64,000 bases of DNA from Candidatus Trichofilum aggregatum (GTDB taxonomy: Bacteria; Chloroflexota; Anaerolineae; Promineifilales; Promineifilaceae), in assembly GCA_016716885.1 (NCBI GenBank), contig JADJUV010000172.1:1-64000 (forward strand), in the 5' to 3' direction. The notes below the pieces were generated by a model. The model saw nothing but the letters and a program-made list of their open reading frames with translations. It ran no database searches and had not been told where the DNA came from. The position numbers and the translations under genes are program-made. Positions 1 through 9,759 of the stretch are shown in pieces (positions within the stretch are counted from its first letter, which is position 1; each line of letters starts with the position of its first letter).

Positions 1-177
1 CTACAGCATAGTTAAAAATGATTCTTATAAAATATGACTGATGTAAAAGGGTGAGTATCTTGTTCCTGTAGGATAAATCCTATATTTTTGTCTGAGATTA
101 AATCTATAATAAACAATGTCTTGCTGACTGGCGGCATCGCTCATTATCCCCTATCTGAATAAGAGTAATAAATAAAT
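1..177 (+). other. AT-rich non-coding leader, possible promoter region
   Basis: No ORF is supported here. The stretch is much more AT-rich than the rest of the window. It holds a perfect TATAAT at 105-110 and a small inverted repeat around TAGGAT/ATCCTA (69-80). No well-spaced -35 was found, so a promoter for the Wzz-like gene is only a possibility. Confidence 0.3.
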
Positions 178-1353
178 ATGAGTACGGCTCGTTTTGTTGC
201 GTCTGCTAGAAACATATTTCCGCCATCGCTTTTATACCTCTCTTATCTTGCATCTTACTGATATTATCGTGAGTGTTCTCTCCAGCCTCTTTTCCGCCAA
301 AGCCTCTTACATCTCCCTGGGCGTCATCTACATCCGCAAAGAGTCGTTCCTCACCTCGCTCACCGATCTGCAAGATAGTAGTTTCGGTTGGGTCACACCG
401 GCTTAGCACCGTCACCGAGTTCAGCGAACTGCTCAAAACCGGATGCTTTTCGTCGCTCTATTATTTTGCAGACGGAACTGGAACCCGCAAATGGCCGAAG
501 GGGCACAGCGATTCAGGATACGATTACTGAGGTGCAAGAGGCGGTGTGGGTGCAGACGTTGGGGGATAACCTGGTGATGGTAGGGGCGGCGCATGGTCGC
601 CGGAAATCGCGCAGCTAATTGGTACAGGCCACCATTGACAGCTTTCTGCAATGGAAAATTAATTCAGACCGGGAAGAGAGTGTGTCGGCGGAAGCGTTTT
701 TGACAGCCTGATCGCCGTGTATGACTCGAATCTGGAAGTGGCGCGGGCGGATTTGCGGGTTTATCTGGAAGCGCATCCGGAACCGCTGCGGGCGACCGCC
801 CGGAGATTGAGTTGATGGAGATTGATCGGCTTCAGGCGGAGATTAATCTGGCGGAAAAAGCAGTTGACGAATGCCCTGAATCAGCGAGGAGAACTCCTGC
901 CTGGCGGTGGCGCAAGCGGAAAGTGCGGTGCATCAGGCGTATCTGGTGATTGATGAGCCGAAATTTCCCTCACAACCGGCTTCGTCGCGGATGGATGCGG
1001 CGATGAATTCGGTGATTTTTGTGGTGGTGGGGGTGGTGTTGAGTGTGGTAGGTGTGTTGGGGGCGGCGCTGTTGGATCGGAGTCACCGGTTTGCGGTAGA
1101 TGTGCGTTATACGTTGGAACTGCCGGTGTTGGCGTTAGTGCCGGACGGCGCGGCCGCGGATAAACCAAAGAAAGGGAAGAAACGGATAAGAACTCGGATG
1201 AAAAGAAGGGCTGAGTTCCGAGTTTTGCAGAAAGATGCCAGGGATAAAGGGGAAAAGGGTGGGGGTTTTGCAGAAAGAGGTAAACACGGATGGGGGAACA
1301 CGGATGAGGAAAGGGCTGAGTTCCCCGTTTTGCAGAAAGATAAACACGGATAA
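178..1353 (+). pseudogene. Wzz/GumC-like polysaccharide chain-length determinant, multiply frameshifted
   Basis: This would be an inner-membrane protein setting the chain length of exported polysaccharide. Fragments in three frames together give a Wzz-like protein: an N-terminal membrane segment near 215-300, a conserved periplasmic part (for example VWVQTLGDNLVMV near 550-580), a coiled coil rich in Glu/Gln (700-960), and a C-terminal membrane helix NSVIFVVVGVVLSVVG near 1008-1055. The last open frame runs 907-1353, and its final ~60 residues come from repeat DNA. At least four indels or stops break the frame. ATG at 178 is the first plausible start. It is followed by a flippase and a BY-kinase-like gene, as is usual in Wzy-type clusters. 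True decay and assembly error cannot be separated here. Confidence 0.6.
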
Positions 1354-1440
1354 AGAGACACGGATGAGAAGAGGCGTGAAGTAAAGGATGAGTTCCTCGC
1401 TGAGGTTCCCTGAGTTCCTATGAGTTCCCAAAGTTCCACC
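1160..1440. repeat. Tandem repeat tract (ACACGGAT and GAGTTCC words)
   Basis: Repeated words AACACGGAT, GCTGAGTTCC and TTTTGCAGAAAGA alternate, and the tract ends in TGAGTTCCTATGAGTTCCC. A block near 1206-1260 is echoed at 1314-1345. It encodes the odd Lys/Arg-rich tail of the Wzz-like frame and resembles the intergenic tracts elsewhere, so it has probably invaded or replaced the gene's 3' end. Confidence 0.7.
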
Positions 1441-1448
1441 GGTAAACC

Positions 1449-2920
1449 ATGAACACCATCGCCAAGAATGCCTCGCTGTTGCTGGTGTCGCAGTTGATCA
1501 CCTGGGTGCTGACACTCCTGCTGACGTTGTTTTGCCCCGTTTTTTGGGGCCAACGGCGGTGGGGCAGTTCCATTTTGCTAACTCCTGTGGGCGATTGTGG
1601 CGATGGTGATTACGTTTTGGCACGGATCGGTATCTGGTGAAGGAGATTGCCGGGATAAGGCGCAGGCGGAGCGGTTGCTGGGGGTGACGCTGGGGCGCAG
1701 GCGTTGTTGTACGGGCTGGGCTTTGGTGGGATTGGCTCTATCTGGCCCTACTGAACTACAACCCGGAGACGGTGCAGGTGGTGTTGGTGATTGGGTTGGG
1801 GCAACTGTTTTGGCAGTGGGCCAGTACGTTGGCAGGGGGTTTGCAAGGGCTGGAGCAGATGGTATATCTCCATCGCCAGTGTGGCGGGCAAGGTGTTTAA
1901 CACGGTGGCGGGGATTACGCTGTTGTTGCTGGGGTATGGGGTGTTGGTGATTGCGGCGGTGACGATTGGCGCGGCCGCAATCAATTGGTTCGTGTTGTGG
2001 TGGCATGTGCGACGGGTAGCGCGACGCGACTCCGCTTCTCCCTCGCCCCATCCGCCACCTGCTCCGGGCCAGCTCTTCCTATTTATTTGTCCAGCTGGCC
2101 CTCGTCATCTACCAACAAGTTGACATCATCCTCATCTCGCTCCTGGTCAACGAAAAAACCATCGGCTGGTATGGCGCGGCCGATCAGCTATTTGGCACGT
2201 TACTTTTTGTGCCCACGGTGTTTATGACCGCCGTTTTTTTTTTTTTCCGGCCCTGTCCGCCTCTTCACCACCGATACACCAACCTGAACCGGCTGATGGG
2301 CAAAGTTTTGACCTGCTGTTGATGCTGGGTGTGCCGATTGGCCTGGGGTTGATTGTGATTGCCAATGGGTTGGTGGTGCTGCTGTTGTTTGGGGCGGAAT
2401 TTGCCAACAGCGGGCTGGTGCTGGCGGTGTTCGGCCTCGTCCTGATTTTGACCTATCAGAACATGCTTCTGGGGCAGTTCCTTGTCTCCACCGACCGGCA
2501 GAATCGCTGGACGGCGGTGATGGTGGTCGCCACGATTGCCACCATTCCCCTGGATTTATTGCTCATCCCCTGGTGTGTGGCCCGGTTTGGCAATGGGGCG
2601 TTAGGCGGGGCGATTGCTTTTGTGGTGACGGAAGCGGGTATGATGCTCGCCGGGTTGTGGCTGTTACCTGCCGGAGCGTTGACGCGGCGTAATGCGGCCC
2701 AGGCGGTGCGAGTGTTGCTGGCGGGGCTGATCATGTTGGCCGTGACCTGGCCCTGCACGACCTTTTCTTGTTGCCGGTGCTGGTGGGCGCGGCCGCGTAC
2801 CCCCTGGCTCTCTGGCTACTCGGCGCATTTCCCGCCGAAGACCTGGCGATGTTTAAGGACATCGGGCAGGCGATGTGGCGGCGTGCGGCGAGTGGGCGAG
2901 TAGCGAGTGTGCGAGAGTAG
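1449..2920 (+). pseudogene. Wzx/MATE-like polysaccharide flippase, multiply frameshifted
   Basis: The product would be a membrane flippase moving lipid-linked repeat units. It opens with MNTIAKNASLLLVSQLITWV at ATG 1449. Fragments in all three frames then give a continuous series of hydrophobic helices: a first half to about 2010, then LVIYQQVDIILISLLVNEK (about 2098-2160), GLIVIANGLVVLLLFG and LILTYQNMLLGQFLVSTDRQ (about 2345-2500), which is typical of RfbX/Wzx transporters. The frame closing the gene ends at a TAG (2918-2920) that lies inside a CGAGTGG repeat tract. At least five single-base indels interrupt it, several in G or C runs. Family assignment is firm; whether the gene works cannot be judged. 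Confidence 0.65.
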
Positions 2921-2997
2921 GCGAGTAAATAACCACTAACCAATTTCTCTCCGGTCTCTCAGTCTCTCACCAGTCTCTCAGTCTCTCAATCCCTTTA
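2888..2997. repeat. Short tandem repeats (CGAGTAG and CTCAGTCT families)
   Basis: A GCGAGTGGGCGAGTAGCGAG tract passes into repeated GTCTCTCAGTCTCTCA words. It overlaps the end of the flippase gene and supplies its stop codon. The same two words recur in other gaps of the window. Confidence 0.8.
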
Positions 2998-3036
2998 ACG
3001 AGACAAAAGGCTGAACATTCGTAAATCAGGTGTAAG

Positions 3037-3763
3037 TTGGCGTTCTTCAAGAAGCGGAAAGCGGGTAGTCAGGAAACAGCGGATGTGCCGTCGTTGACGC
3101 TCGCGGCCGCGGATGGAACCCCTGGCTGACGTTTCCCGGTGAGGCGGTGCGGAGTTACCGGCACATGCTGGCCCGCCTGACGCGCACGGAACCCTGGCCG
3201 CAACGGTTGGCCCTGGTTTCGACCCTGCGCGAGGAAGGGGTGACGTATTCGACTCTGGCTCTGGCGACGACGGTGACGACGGACGCGGCCGCATCTGTCT
3301 GTGTGGTCGAGCTAAACTGGCATTGGCCGGGTCTGCAACCCATCCTCAGCGGTGTGGAGAGTCCGGGGCGGGCGGGGGTTCTGTTGGGGCAGGCCACGTT
3401 AGACGAAGCCCTGGTCGCCACCGACCGCCCCAACCTGATGTTGCTCCCCGCCGGAGTCATGCCCCCGGAAAAACGCACCTTTTTTGCCCGGAGTGAGGAA
3501 CTGAAGGGGGTGTTGGATGAGCTTTGCGGCCGCGTTGACCATCTCTTGCTCGACATTCCCGCCATTCTCGCTACCAGCGACGCCATCCCCTGGCTTCACT
3601 CAGCAAAGGCAGTTGTGTCGTCATCAAACAGGGCATCACCTCCATCGAAAACAGCAAACGCGCCCTGGACGACATCGCCCACCTCAATGTGTTGGGCGTC
3701 ATTTTGAACCAGATCACCGTCAAAACGCCGCAACTGTTTTTGCGGTACATTCCGCAGGAGTAG
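3037..3763 (+). CDS. BY-kinase/CpsD-like P-loop ATPase, degenerate and frameshifted
   Basis: This resembles the cytoplasmic ATPase partner of Wzz proteins (CpsD/CapB, MinD fold). After a basic start (AFFKKRKAGSQETAD) it has EAVRSYRHMLARLT, LALVSTLREEGVTYSTLALA in the position of a Walker A loop, DHLLLDIPAIL as Walker B-like, and SCVVIKQGITSIENSKRALD near the end. The Walker A lacks the usual GxGKT core, and no tyrosine cluster follows, so kinase activity is doubtful. Frame changes are needed near 3118 and 3605. TTG at 3037 is the first start in the open frame. The gene lies between the flippase and the ligase, consistent with a role in polymer assembly. Confidence 0.55.
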
Positions 3764-3768
3764 AGGGG

Positions 3769-3872
3769 TGAGAGATTGAGAGACTGGTGACTAGAGACTG
3801 CTCACTGTTCACTGTTCACTCACTCGCCACTCGCCACTCGCTACTCGCCACTCGCTACTCGCCACTCACTAC
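3769..3872. repeat. Short tandem repeats (GAGAGACT, CACTGTT, CTCGCCA)
   Basis: Three repeat words follow each other: AGAGATTGAGAGACT, then CTCACTGTTCACTGTTCACT, then CTCGCCACTCGCCACTCGCT with a 7-bp period. The tract ends just before an ATG. Confidence 0.8.
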
Positions 3873-3873
3873 C

Positions 3874-4077
3874 ATGACCTTCTTCTTCCTTTTCAACTTT
3901 ACCGCTTTTGCCCTGGGGATTGGGTTGTGGAACCGGGGCTGGTTGGCTCGTCGCGCCGTCCTTTTTGCTGGCGGGGTATATCTGCTTTGGTTACTTCTTC
4001 CTGGACAAGATATAAGACACACACGCACCACGCATGACACGAATTTTTTATTGTTCACGCATCACTCACCATGTTAG
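3874..4077 (+). CDS. Small hydrophobic protein, 67 aa, unrecognised
   Basis: The frame starts at ATG 3874, right after a repeat tract, with MTFFFLFNFTAFALGIGLWN. It has two hydrophobic segments (residues 1-19 and about 28-42). The second half, after PGQDIRHT, looks like random coding and overlaps the start of the ligase gene by 7 nt. It may be a short membrane protein of the polymer-assembly group or the 5' remnant of a longer one. No family is recognised. Confidence 0.35.
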   Translation: MTFFFLFNFTAFALGIGLWNRGWLARRAVLFAGGVYLLWLLLPGQDIRHTRTTHDTNFLLFTHHSPC

Positions 4078-5679
4078 AAACCCTCGACCTCACCCCAACT
4101 ATTCCGCCACCGGGCAGGCACGACGGGCTAAACTGGCCTGGGGATTGTGGTTTGTCGGTTTGTTGGGCATCAGTGGGTTGGTGGGGCTGATGATGTTGCG
4201 GGCGGGTTTGCCTGCCAGCCCTTCGGCCATCGCCTGGCTGATTTATTTACTGGGAGCGGCCCTTATCTTCAAGGAACCCCGCTACGGCGTTTACCTCATC
4301 ATGTGTTTTGGCCTGATGGGGGATAACGTCCTCGCGCCCTGGTTCCCGTTCATTAAAAACTTCTCCAGCGGTGAATCCATCCTCTACCTCAACGACGCCC
4401 TGATTTTCAGTCCGCTTGAGGTGTACATCGTTCTGACCTACGTGGCCTGGCTGGGACGGATGGCGATGCGGCGCAACTGGTCGTTTTATCCTGGCGAACT
4501 GTTCTGGACGGTGGTGGTTTTCACTGGTTTTGTCATTTTTGGGCTGGGATATGGCCTGGGGACGGGCGGCGTGGTTAATATCGCCTTGTGGGAAGCCCGC
4601 CCCATCCTCTACCTGCCGATGATGCTGATTTTGGTGAGCAATTTGTTCACCCAACGGGAGCATTTTAGCCACCTGATGTGGTTTATCGCCTTTGCCCTGT
4701 TCATCGAAGGGCTGTTTGGGTTACGGTTTTACATTGTGGAAATCGAGATGGGCCTGACGCGGATACAATCTATCACGGAGCATTCGGCGGCGATGCACAT
4801 GAACACCCTGTTTGCGCTGATTGTGGCGGTGTGGTTGTATAACGGCGCGGCCGCGAAAACACTCCTGCTCCCCCTCCTGGCCCCACCCGTCTTCCTCACC
4901 TACGTCGCCACCCAACGCCGCGCCTCATTTCCTCACCCTGGGCGTGGCCATTGCGCTCATGTTCGTCATCCTGTTCAGAAAACCGGCGCGTCTTCTGGCT
5001 CATTGTCCCCCCCCTGGCGGTGATGGCGGTGCTGTACATCGCCGCTTTCTGGAATGCCAGTGGCCCCCTGGCCCTGCCCGTCAAGGCGATCAAATCGGTG
5101 GTGGCCGAGGATGAAGCGGATGCGGCTGATCAGGCGTCCAATGCTTACCGCCTTATCGAAAACCTGAACTCATCCTACACCATCCACCAGGAGCCATTCA
5201 CCGGCGTCGGTTTTGGCAAAAAGTTTTATCTGGCCTACCCCATGCCCGACATCAGTTTCTTCGAGTGGTGGGAGTACATCACCCACAACAGCATTATCTG
5301 GTTTTGGATGAAGACGGGCACGGGTGGCTTTTTTACGATGCTGTTCCTGATTGGGCTGGCAATTATCACCGGAATGCGTGCCCTGTGGCGACTGCCCGGC
5401 GGCGACATCAGCGCCATCACCCTGGTAGCGACGTTGTACATCATCATGCACTTCATGTACGCCTATGCCGATATGTCGTGGGACAACCAGAGCATGATTT
5501 ATGTGGGCACGATGATGGGCATTATCAACCGGGTGGAATGGGTGATGAGCCAGCCGGTAACGCGGCCGCGACGCCGTTGGCCCTGGCAAAAAGAACCCGC
5601 ACCGCTACCGGGGCTGTTGCCGCTAGCGGAGAAGTGGGTGTTTGCACCGGAGAAAGAGATTGAGAGATTGAGAGACTGA
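4071..5679 (+). CDS. O-antigen ligase/Wzy-like polymerase, two frameshifts
   Basis: This is a polytopic membrane enzyme that polymerises or ligates polysaccharide units. About ten hydrophobic segments are visible. The large periplasmic loop (5080-5280) carries NAYRLIENLN and FTGVGFGKKF and is followed by EYITHNSIIWFWMKTG, a stretch typical of the O-antigen ligase family, where a loop His-Asn precedes a helix. The frame must change near 4095 and between about 4930 and 4980. ATG 4071 gives MLETLDLTPTIPPPG before the first shift. The last residues, EKEIERLRD, and the TGA come from a GAGAGACT repeat. Whether it acts as Wzy or ligase cannot be told from sequence. Confidence 0.7.
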
Positions 5680-5728
5680 GAGACTGAGAGACTGGTAAAT
5701 CTCTTAGTCTCCCAGTCTCCCCCAAAAC
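5657..5728. repeat. Short tandem repeats GAGAGACT with inverted copy
   Basis: GAGAGATTGAGAGACTGAGAG is followed after about 20 bases by the complementary TCTTAGTCTCCCAGTCTCCC, so a hairpin is possible between the ligase and the acetyltransferase. It overlaps the ligase stop. Confidence 0.75.
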
Positions 5729-5729
5729 T

Positions 5730-6290
5730 ATGACCACACCATCCAAACTCCCCACCCTCTGGCACGAAGAAACGGCTGGCTGGAACAGCCGGTTATTGTT
5801 GGCGCGGCTGATCCTGGCTCCATTGCCTGATTATGTGGGCAGTCGGGTGCGGGTGCGGGTTCTGCGGGCGTTGGGGTTCAAAGGGTTAGACCCCAGTGTC
5901 GTCATGTGGAGCCTGCCCACCATCACCGGACAAGGGGATATTTTCGGCCGCCTAAAGGTGGGGCCGGTCTGCCGCTTCAACGTGGGCTGTTTCCTCAACC
6001 TGGGCGACTGCATCACCATCGGTCAATACGTCGGTTTTGGTCAGCAGGTGATGATCCTGACCGAGACGCACACCATCGGCACGCCGGAATATCGCTCCGG
6101 GAAGCTGACCCCCAAGCCGGTCACGATTGGTGATGGCTGTTGGATCGGGGCGCGGGCCACCATTTTGCCCGGCGTCACCATTGGGGCCGGGTCAGTCGTA
6201 GCGGCCGGGGCAGTGGTGGCAAAGGATGTTCGGCCGCATACCATCGTCGGTGGTGTTCCGGCCAAAGAGTTGAAAAGGTTAGGGGATTGA
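5730..6290 (+). CDS. Hexapeptide-repeat acetyltransferase (WcaF/MaaT type), 186 aa
   Basis: A cytoplasmic left-handed beta-helix acyltransferase that probably O-acetylates a sugar unit of the polymer using acetyl-CoA. Hexad repeats run through the middle (GDCITIGQYVGFGQ), the loop with the likely catalytic His is TETHTIGTPEY, and the C-terminal coils read KPVTIGDGCWIGARATILPG and GAGSVVAAGAVVAKDV, ending VGGVPAKELKRLGD. Length is normal for WcaF-like enzymes. ATG 5730 directly follows a repeat tract. A second acetyltransferase lies 44 bp downstream. Confidence 0.85.
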   Translation: MTTPSKLPTLWHEETAGWNSRLLLARLILAPLPDYVGSRVRVRVLRALGFKGLDPSVVMWSLPTITGQGDIFGRLKVGPVCRFNVGCFLNLGDCITIGQYVGFGQQVMILTETHTIGTPEYRSGKLTPKPVTIGDGCWIGARATILPGVTIGAGSVVAAGAVVAKDVRPHTIVGGVPAKELKRLGD

Positions 6291-6291
6291 G

Positions 6292-6346
6292 GACTGAGTG
6301 CTGAGTGCTGAGTGCTGAGTTCCTACGAGTTCCTATGAGTTCCTAC
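6292..6346. repeat. Heptamer repeats GTGCTGA and 9-mer GAGTTCCTA
   Basis: GTGCTGAGTGCTGAGTGCTGA passes into GAGTTCCTACGAGTTCCTAT. The ATG at 6335 of the next gene is part of the second repeat. Confidence 0.8.
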
Positions 6347-6937
6347 ACAAAACTTCTCCAAATCTGGCACGACGGCTGGGCCGTCATCCGGGCGCAATGG
6401 TATTTCCGCACGGCCACTCGGCAGGGTAACAAAATCCGGGTGTGGGGACGGCCCTCGGTGCGGAACTACGGGCGGATGGTGGTGGGGGATCGCGGCCGCG
6501 TTGTCTCTACCATCGCCACCACCGAACTAGTCACCGGGCCAGATGGCCTGCTGGAAATCGGCGAGAGGGCCTTCATCAACTACGGTTGCTCCATCGCCGC
6601 CGATTTACACGTCCGCATCGGGGCGCACTGCAACATCGGCACCCACGTTATCATCATGGACAACAACTTTCACCGCCTGGAGCCGGAACGCCGCCACGAA
6701 AAACCAGAATCCGCCCCCATCATTTTGGAAGAAAACGTCTGGCTGGGAGCGCGGGTCATCGTCCTGAACGGCGTCACCATCGGCGCAGGCAGTGTCATCG
6801 GGGCCGGGAGCGTCGTCACCAAAGACATTCCCCCCCGCTGTGTCGCCGCCGGAGTTCCGGCGAAGGTGATTAAGAACTGTGAGCCAAGCGATTCGTGGGG
6901 AACGGGGTTGTCCACACCACCTGATACACCCCTTTAG
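6335..6937 (+). CDS. Second hexapeptide acetyltransferase, 200 aa
   Basis: A WbbJ/MaaT-like acyltransferase for a sugar or polymer unit. After an N-terminal region (MSSYTKLLQIWHDGWAVI) come beta-helix coils, LEIGERAFINYGCSIA and VRIGAHCNIGTHVIIMDNN with the catalytic-type FHRLEPE loop, and then ENVWLGARVIVLNGVTIGAG and the VAAGVPAKVIK ending. The frame is open further upstream to 6305, but those residues are repeat-derived, so ATG 6335 is preferred; there is no clear ribosome site. About 20 extra residues follow the usual family end. Confidence 0.8.
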   Translation: MSSYTKLLQIWHDGWAVIRAQWYFRTATRQGNKIRVWGRPSVRNYGRMVVGDRGRVVSTIATTELVTGPDGLLEIGERAFINYGCSIAADLHVRIGAHCNIGTHVIIMDNNFHRLEPERRHEKPESAPIILEENVWLGARVIVLNGVTIGAGSVIGAGSVVTKDIPPRCVAAGVPAKVIKNCEPSDSWGTGLSTPPDTPL

Positions 6938-6945
6938 AAATAACA

Positions 6946-8067
6946 ATGACCCATCTCACCGTTATTCTCCCCACCTACAACCGCCTTGACCGGCTCCAAA
7001 AAGTCCTCGCCGCCCTCGCCACCCAAACCTACCCCGACTTCGAGGTCATCGTCGTCTCCGACGGCTCCACCGATGGCACTGATGCGTATTTGCGGGGATT
7101 GGCCGCTGGCAGTGGGCCGTTGGCCGCTGGCGGGAGCCTTGGCAGTCTCCAGTCTCCAGTCTCCAGTCTCCAGTCTCCCAGTCTCCCCATTCCCCATTCT
7201 CCATTCCCCATTCATCCCTCCCCCCCCTCCACCCCCTCTTCCAACCCAACCAGGGCGTCGCGGCCACACGCAATCACGGCCTGCGCGAGGCGACGGGGAG
7301 TTGGTGCTGTTTATTGACGACGACGTTGTGCCCACCCCACCCTCATCGCCGAGCACGTCGCCTGGCACGAACAACATGGTCCGGATGTCGTCGTCATGGG
7401 GCCAATGCTCACCCCGCCCGATTTTGCCATGAAGCCCTGGGTGCAGTGGGAGCAGGCGATGTTGATGAAGCAGTATGACGACATGGCCGCCGGGCGTTGG
7501 CAACCGACGGCGCGGCAGTTTTACACCGGCAATACGTCCCTGCGCCGCGCCCATCTGGAAACGGTGGGTGGGTTTGATCCCGCTTTTCGCCGTGCCGAGG
7601 ATGTAGAACTGGCCTACCGGCTGGCGGATCGGGGGTTACGTTTTCTCTTCAATCCCAACGCCATCGGCTACCACTTCGCCGAGCGCAGTTTTCCTTCCTG
7701 GCTGGCGACCCCCTACGCCTATGGCCGCAATGATGTCATTTTCACCCGTGACAAGGGGCAACGCTGGCTCCTGCCCACCATCGCCTATGAGTTTCGCACC
7801 AGCCGCCACCCGCTCATCCGCGCCCTGACCCGGCTGTGTCTGGATCGGCCCCGGATCAGCCAGATAGTGATGGGGGTGAGCCGGTTCGCGGCCGCAATCG
7901 GCCACCGTTTTAACATCCGCCAACTGCCCCGTCTGGGGTACAGCGTCATCTTCAATTTGCGCCATTATCAGGGGATCAGCGATGAGTTACGCGGCCGCGA
8001 ACAGTTCTTCGCCCTCATCCAACAGAGCCAGGTAGAGGGGAAACCACCGGCGGTGGTGGGAACATGA
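6946..8067 (+). CDS. GT2 family glycosyltransferase with internal repeat insertion and frameshifts
   Basis: A cytoplasmic GT-A-fold enzyme that would transfer a sugar from a nucleotide donor to the growing unit. It starts LTVILPTYNRLDRLQKVLAA with FEVIVVSDGSTDGT, continues after an insertion with NQGVAATRNHGLREATG and LVLFIDDDVV (the DXD site), and then TGNTSLRRAHLETVGGFDPA and EDVELAYRL, the conserved acceptor-side motif. About 110 bp of tandem repeat DNA sits at 7135-7240 in the loop between the donor half and the NQG segment. Frame changes are needed near 7296 (a G run) and 7335. ATG 6946 begins 6 nt after the previous stop. Confidence 0.75.
7135..7240. repeat. Repeat tract inside the GT2 coding region
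   Basis: TCTCCAGTCTCCAGTCTCC followed by CCCATTCTCCATTCCCCATT and a C-rich run. These are the same words seen in intergenic gaps, here placed in a loop of a glycosyltransferase. Confidence 0.8.
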
Positions 8068-8160
8068 GAATGGTGAATGGTGAATGGTGAATGGTGAACT
8101 GCTGACCTGCTGACCGCTGAACTGCTGACGGCTGACTGCTGACTGCTGAACTGCTCCAAC
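8066..8160. repeat. Heptamer repeats GTGAATG and GCTGACT
   Basis: GAATGGTGAATGGTGAATGG then CTGCTGACCTGCTGACC and close variants, with a 7-bp period, filling the whole gap between the GT2 gene and the next start. Confidence 0.85.
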
Positions 8161-8170
8161 GAGGTAACAC

Positions 8171-8506
8171 ATGTACTGGCAACAATTCAAAATGGACGCG
8201 GCGCGGTGGGTGGTGCCGCAGAAGATCGCTAACCCGGACACCCTGACCCTGCTGACCCTGTTCAAGCTCTGGTTTCGTTACCTGCCACTCCGAGCCATGC
8301 TCTGGTTCCGCTTCGGTTCCTGGTGCAAGGCGAAACACATCCCGTTCCTGCCCGGCCACATCCAACGGCACATCTACCGCCGCTACGGGCTAGAAATCTC
8401 CCCCGGTGCGGACATTGCCGGGGGGCTGTACATCGCCCACCCCATCGGCATGGTCATCTCCGTCCAAAAAATGGGGGCCAACTGTAGCCTCGTCGCCGGA
8501 ACTTGA
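8171..8506 (+). pseudogene. Serine-acetyltransferase-like hexapeptide protein, 3'-truncated (111 aa)
   Basis: Related to CysE/EpsH-like acetyltransferases. It shows the helical N-terminal part and the first coils, ISPGADIAGGLYIAHPIGMV and KMGANCSL, then stops (VAGT, TGA) exactly where a GAACTTGAAACCTGG repeat begins. The family normally continues for several more coils containing part of the catalytic site and the C-terminal tail, so this copy is probably inactive. It has a GAGG ribosome site 7 nt before ATG 8171. The truncation looks like replacement of the 3' end by repeat DNA. Confidence 0.65.
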
Positions 8507-8558
8507 AACCTGGAACTTGAAACCTGAAACCTGGAACTTGAAACCTGGAACTTGAAAC
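8504..8558. repeat. Tandem repeat GAACTTGAAACCTG
   Basis: Four to five imperfect copies of GGAACTTGAAACCT. It ends the truncated acetyltransferase and supplies the TTG start (8552) of the next glycosyltransferase. Confidence 0.85.
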
Positions 8559-9654
8559 CCATCCACGCCACCTTCCTCATGGAACAACACATCGGCCACC
8601 GCACGTTTTACGAGAATGTGCGGCGGTTTATTGAGCCAATGCCGGAGATAACGGCCCGGTGGGTGGAGGTGAATTACTATCAGCCGGGCGGTTTTTGGGA
8701 GCGGCTGACGTTTTTGCCGGAGAAGATACGGGGGACGGCTCGCGGCCGCGCCCAATCCCGTCACGCCCTCACCTTCCCCACCGATGTGGTCATCTGCAAC
8801 ACCCAGGTTCCCGGCGCCCTGGCGGGCCGCCGTTTGCACCAACACCCGTACATCCTCTGCACCGACATCACCCCCCGCCAATACGACCAGATGGCCCGCC
8901 ATTACCAACACACCCCCGACAAAGGTGGCCCCATCGCCGCCTACAAACATCGCGTCAACCAAAACCTGTTCCAAAAAGCCGCCCGCGTCCTGCCCTGGTC
9001 TACCTGGACCCGTCATTCGTTGTTGCAGGAGTACGGCGTTGCCCTGGACAAGATTGAGGTGTTACCACCGGGGGTCGATACGGCATGGTGGCGGCCGCGG
9101 CCGCATCCGCCCACTTCATCCCTCAACATTCTTTTTGTGGGGCGCGATTTAAACCGCAAGGGGGGGCGTCCTCTTACAGGCCTTCCAGGCCCTACCACCC
9201 GGGCCTGGCCACCTTCCACCTCGTCACCCGCACCCCGGTTGAGCCGGGCGACAACCTTCGCAGTTACCACAACCTGAACCCCAACGATGGGGCGTTGCTG
9301 TCGCTTTATCAATCATGCGACCTGTTTGTCCTGCCCACCGAGGCGGAAGCATTTGGCATTGCGGCCATCGAAGCCCTGGCGGTGGGCCTGCCCGTCATTA
9401 CCACCCCGGTGGGTGGCCTCACTGATGTGGTGGTGGATGGGGAAAACGGTTTTTTGCTCCAGCCGGGCGACCTACAAGGGCTGGTTCAGGCCATGACCCG
9501 TCTGGCCAACGATCCCGCCTTGCGGCAGCGGATGGGGCAGGCAGCCCGGCAACGAGCGGAACAACGGTTTGATGCCCGGAAAAATGCGGCCCGGCTGGCG
9601 GCGATTGTGCAGGAAGTGGTAGGAGAGGGGAACAGTGGAAGCAGTGAAGGGTGA
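8552..9654 (+). CDS. GT4 family glycosyltransferase, one frameshift
   Basis: A GT-B-fold retaining transferase of the polysaccharide pathway. The N-terminal domain reads HATFLMEQHIGHRTFYENV, followed by VLPWSTWTRHSLLQEYGV, VLPPGVDTAWW and LNILFVGRDLNRKGG. After a frame change near 9165, in a run of seven G, come CDLFVLPTEAEAFGIAAIEA, the EX7E-type donor site, and LPVITTPVGGLTDVV. The only upstream start is TTG 8552, inside a repeat. The gene at 11000 is a clear paralogue with the same IEQxxGH opening and PPGVD motif. Confidence 0.75.
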
Positions 9655-9704
9655 GTGGTTGAATAGACCAGACAGTCTGCCAAAGGTGATTGTCGTCAAC
9701 GTAC

Positions 9705-9738
9705 AGACCTGACCAGGTTTCGGAAACCTGTCAGGTCT
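9705..9738. repeat. Inverted repeat AGACCTGACCAGGTTT
   Basis: A nearly perfect hairpin: AGACCTGA/TCAGGTCT outside, CAGGTTT/AAACCTG inside, loop CGG. It lies between the glycosyltransferase and the lipoprotein gene and could act as a terminator or be a mobile palindrome. Confidence 0.7.
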
Positions 9739-9759
9739 TGTAGAAACATTGGCTGGCTG

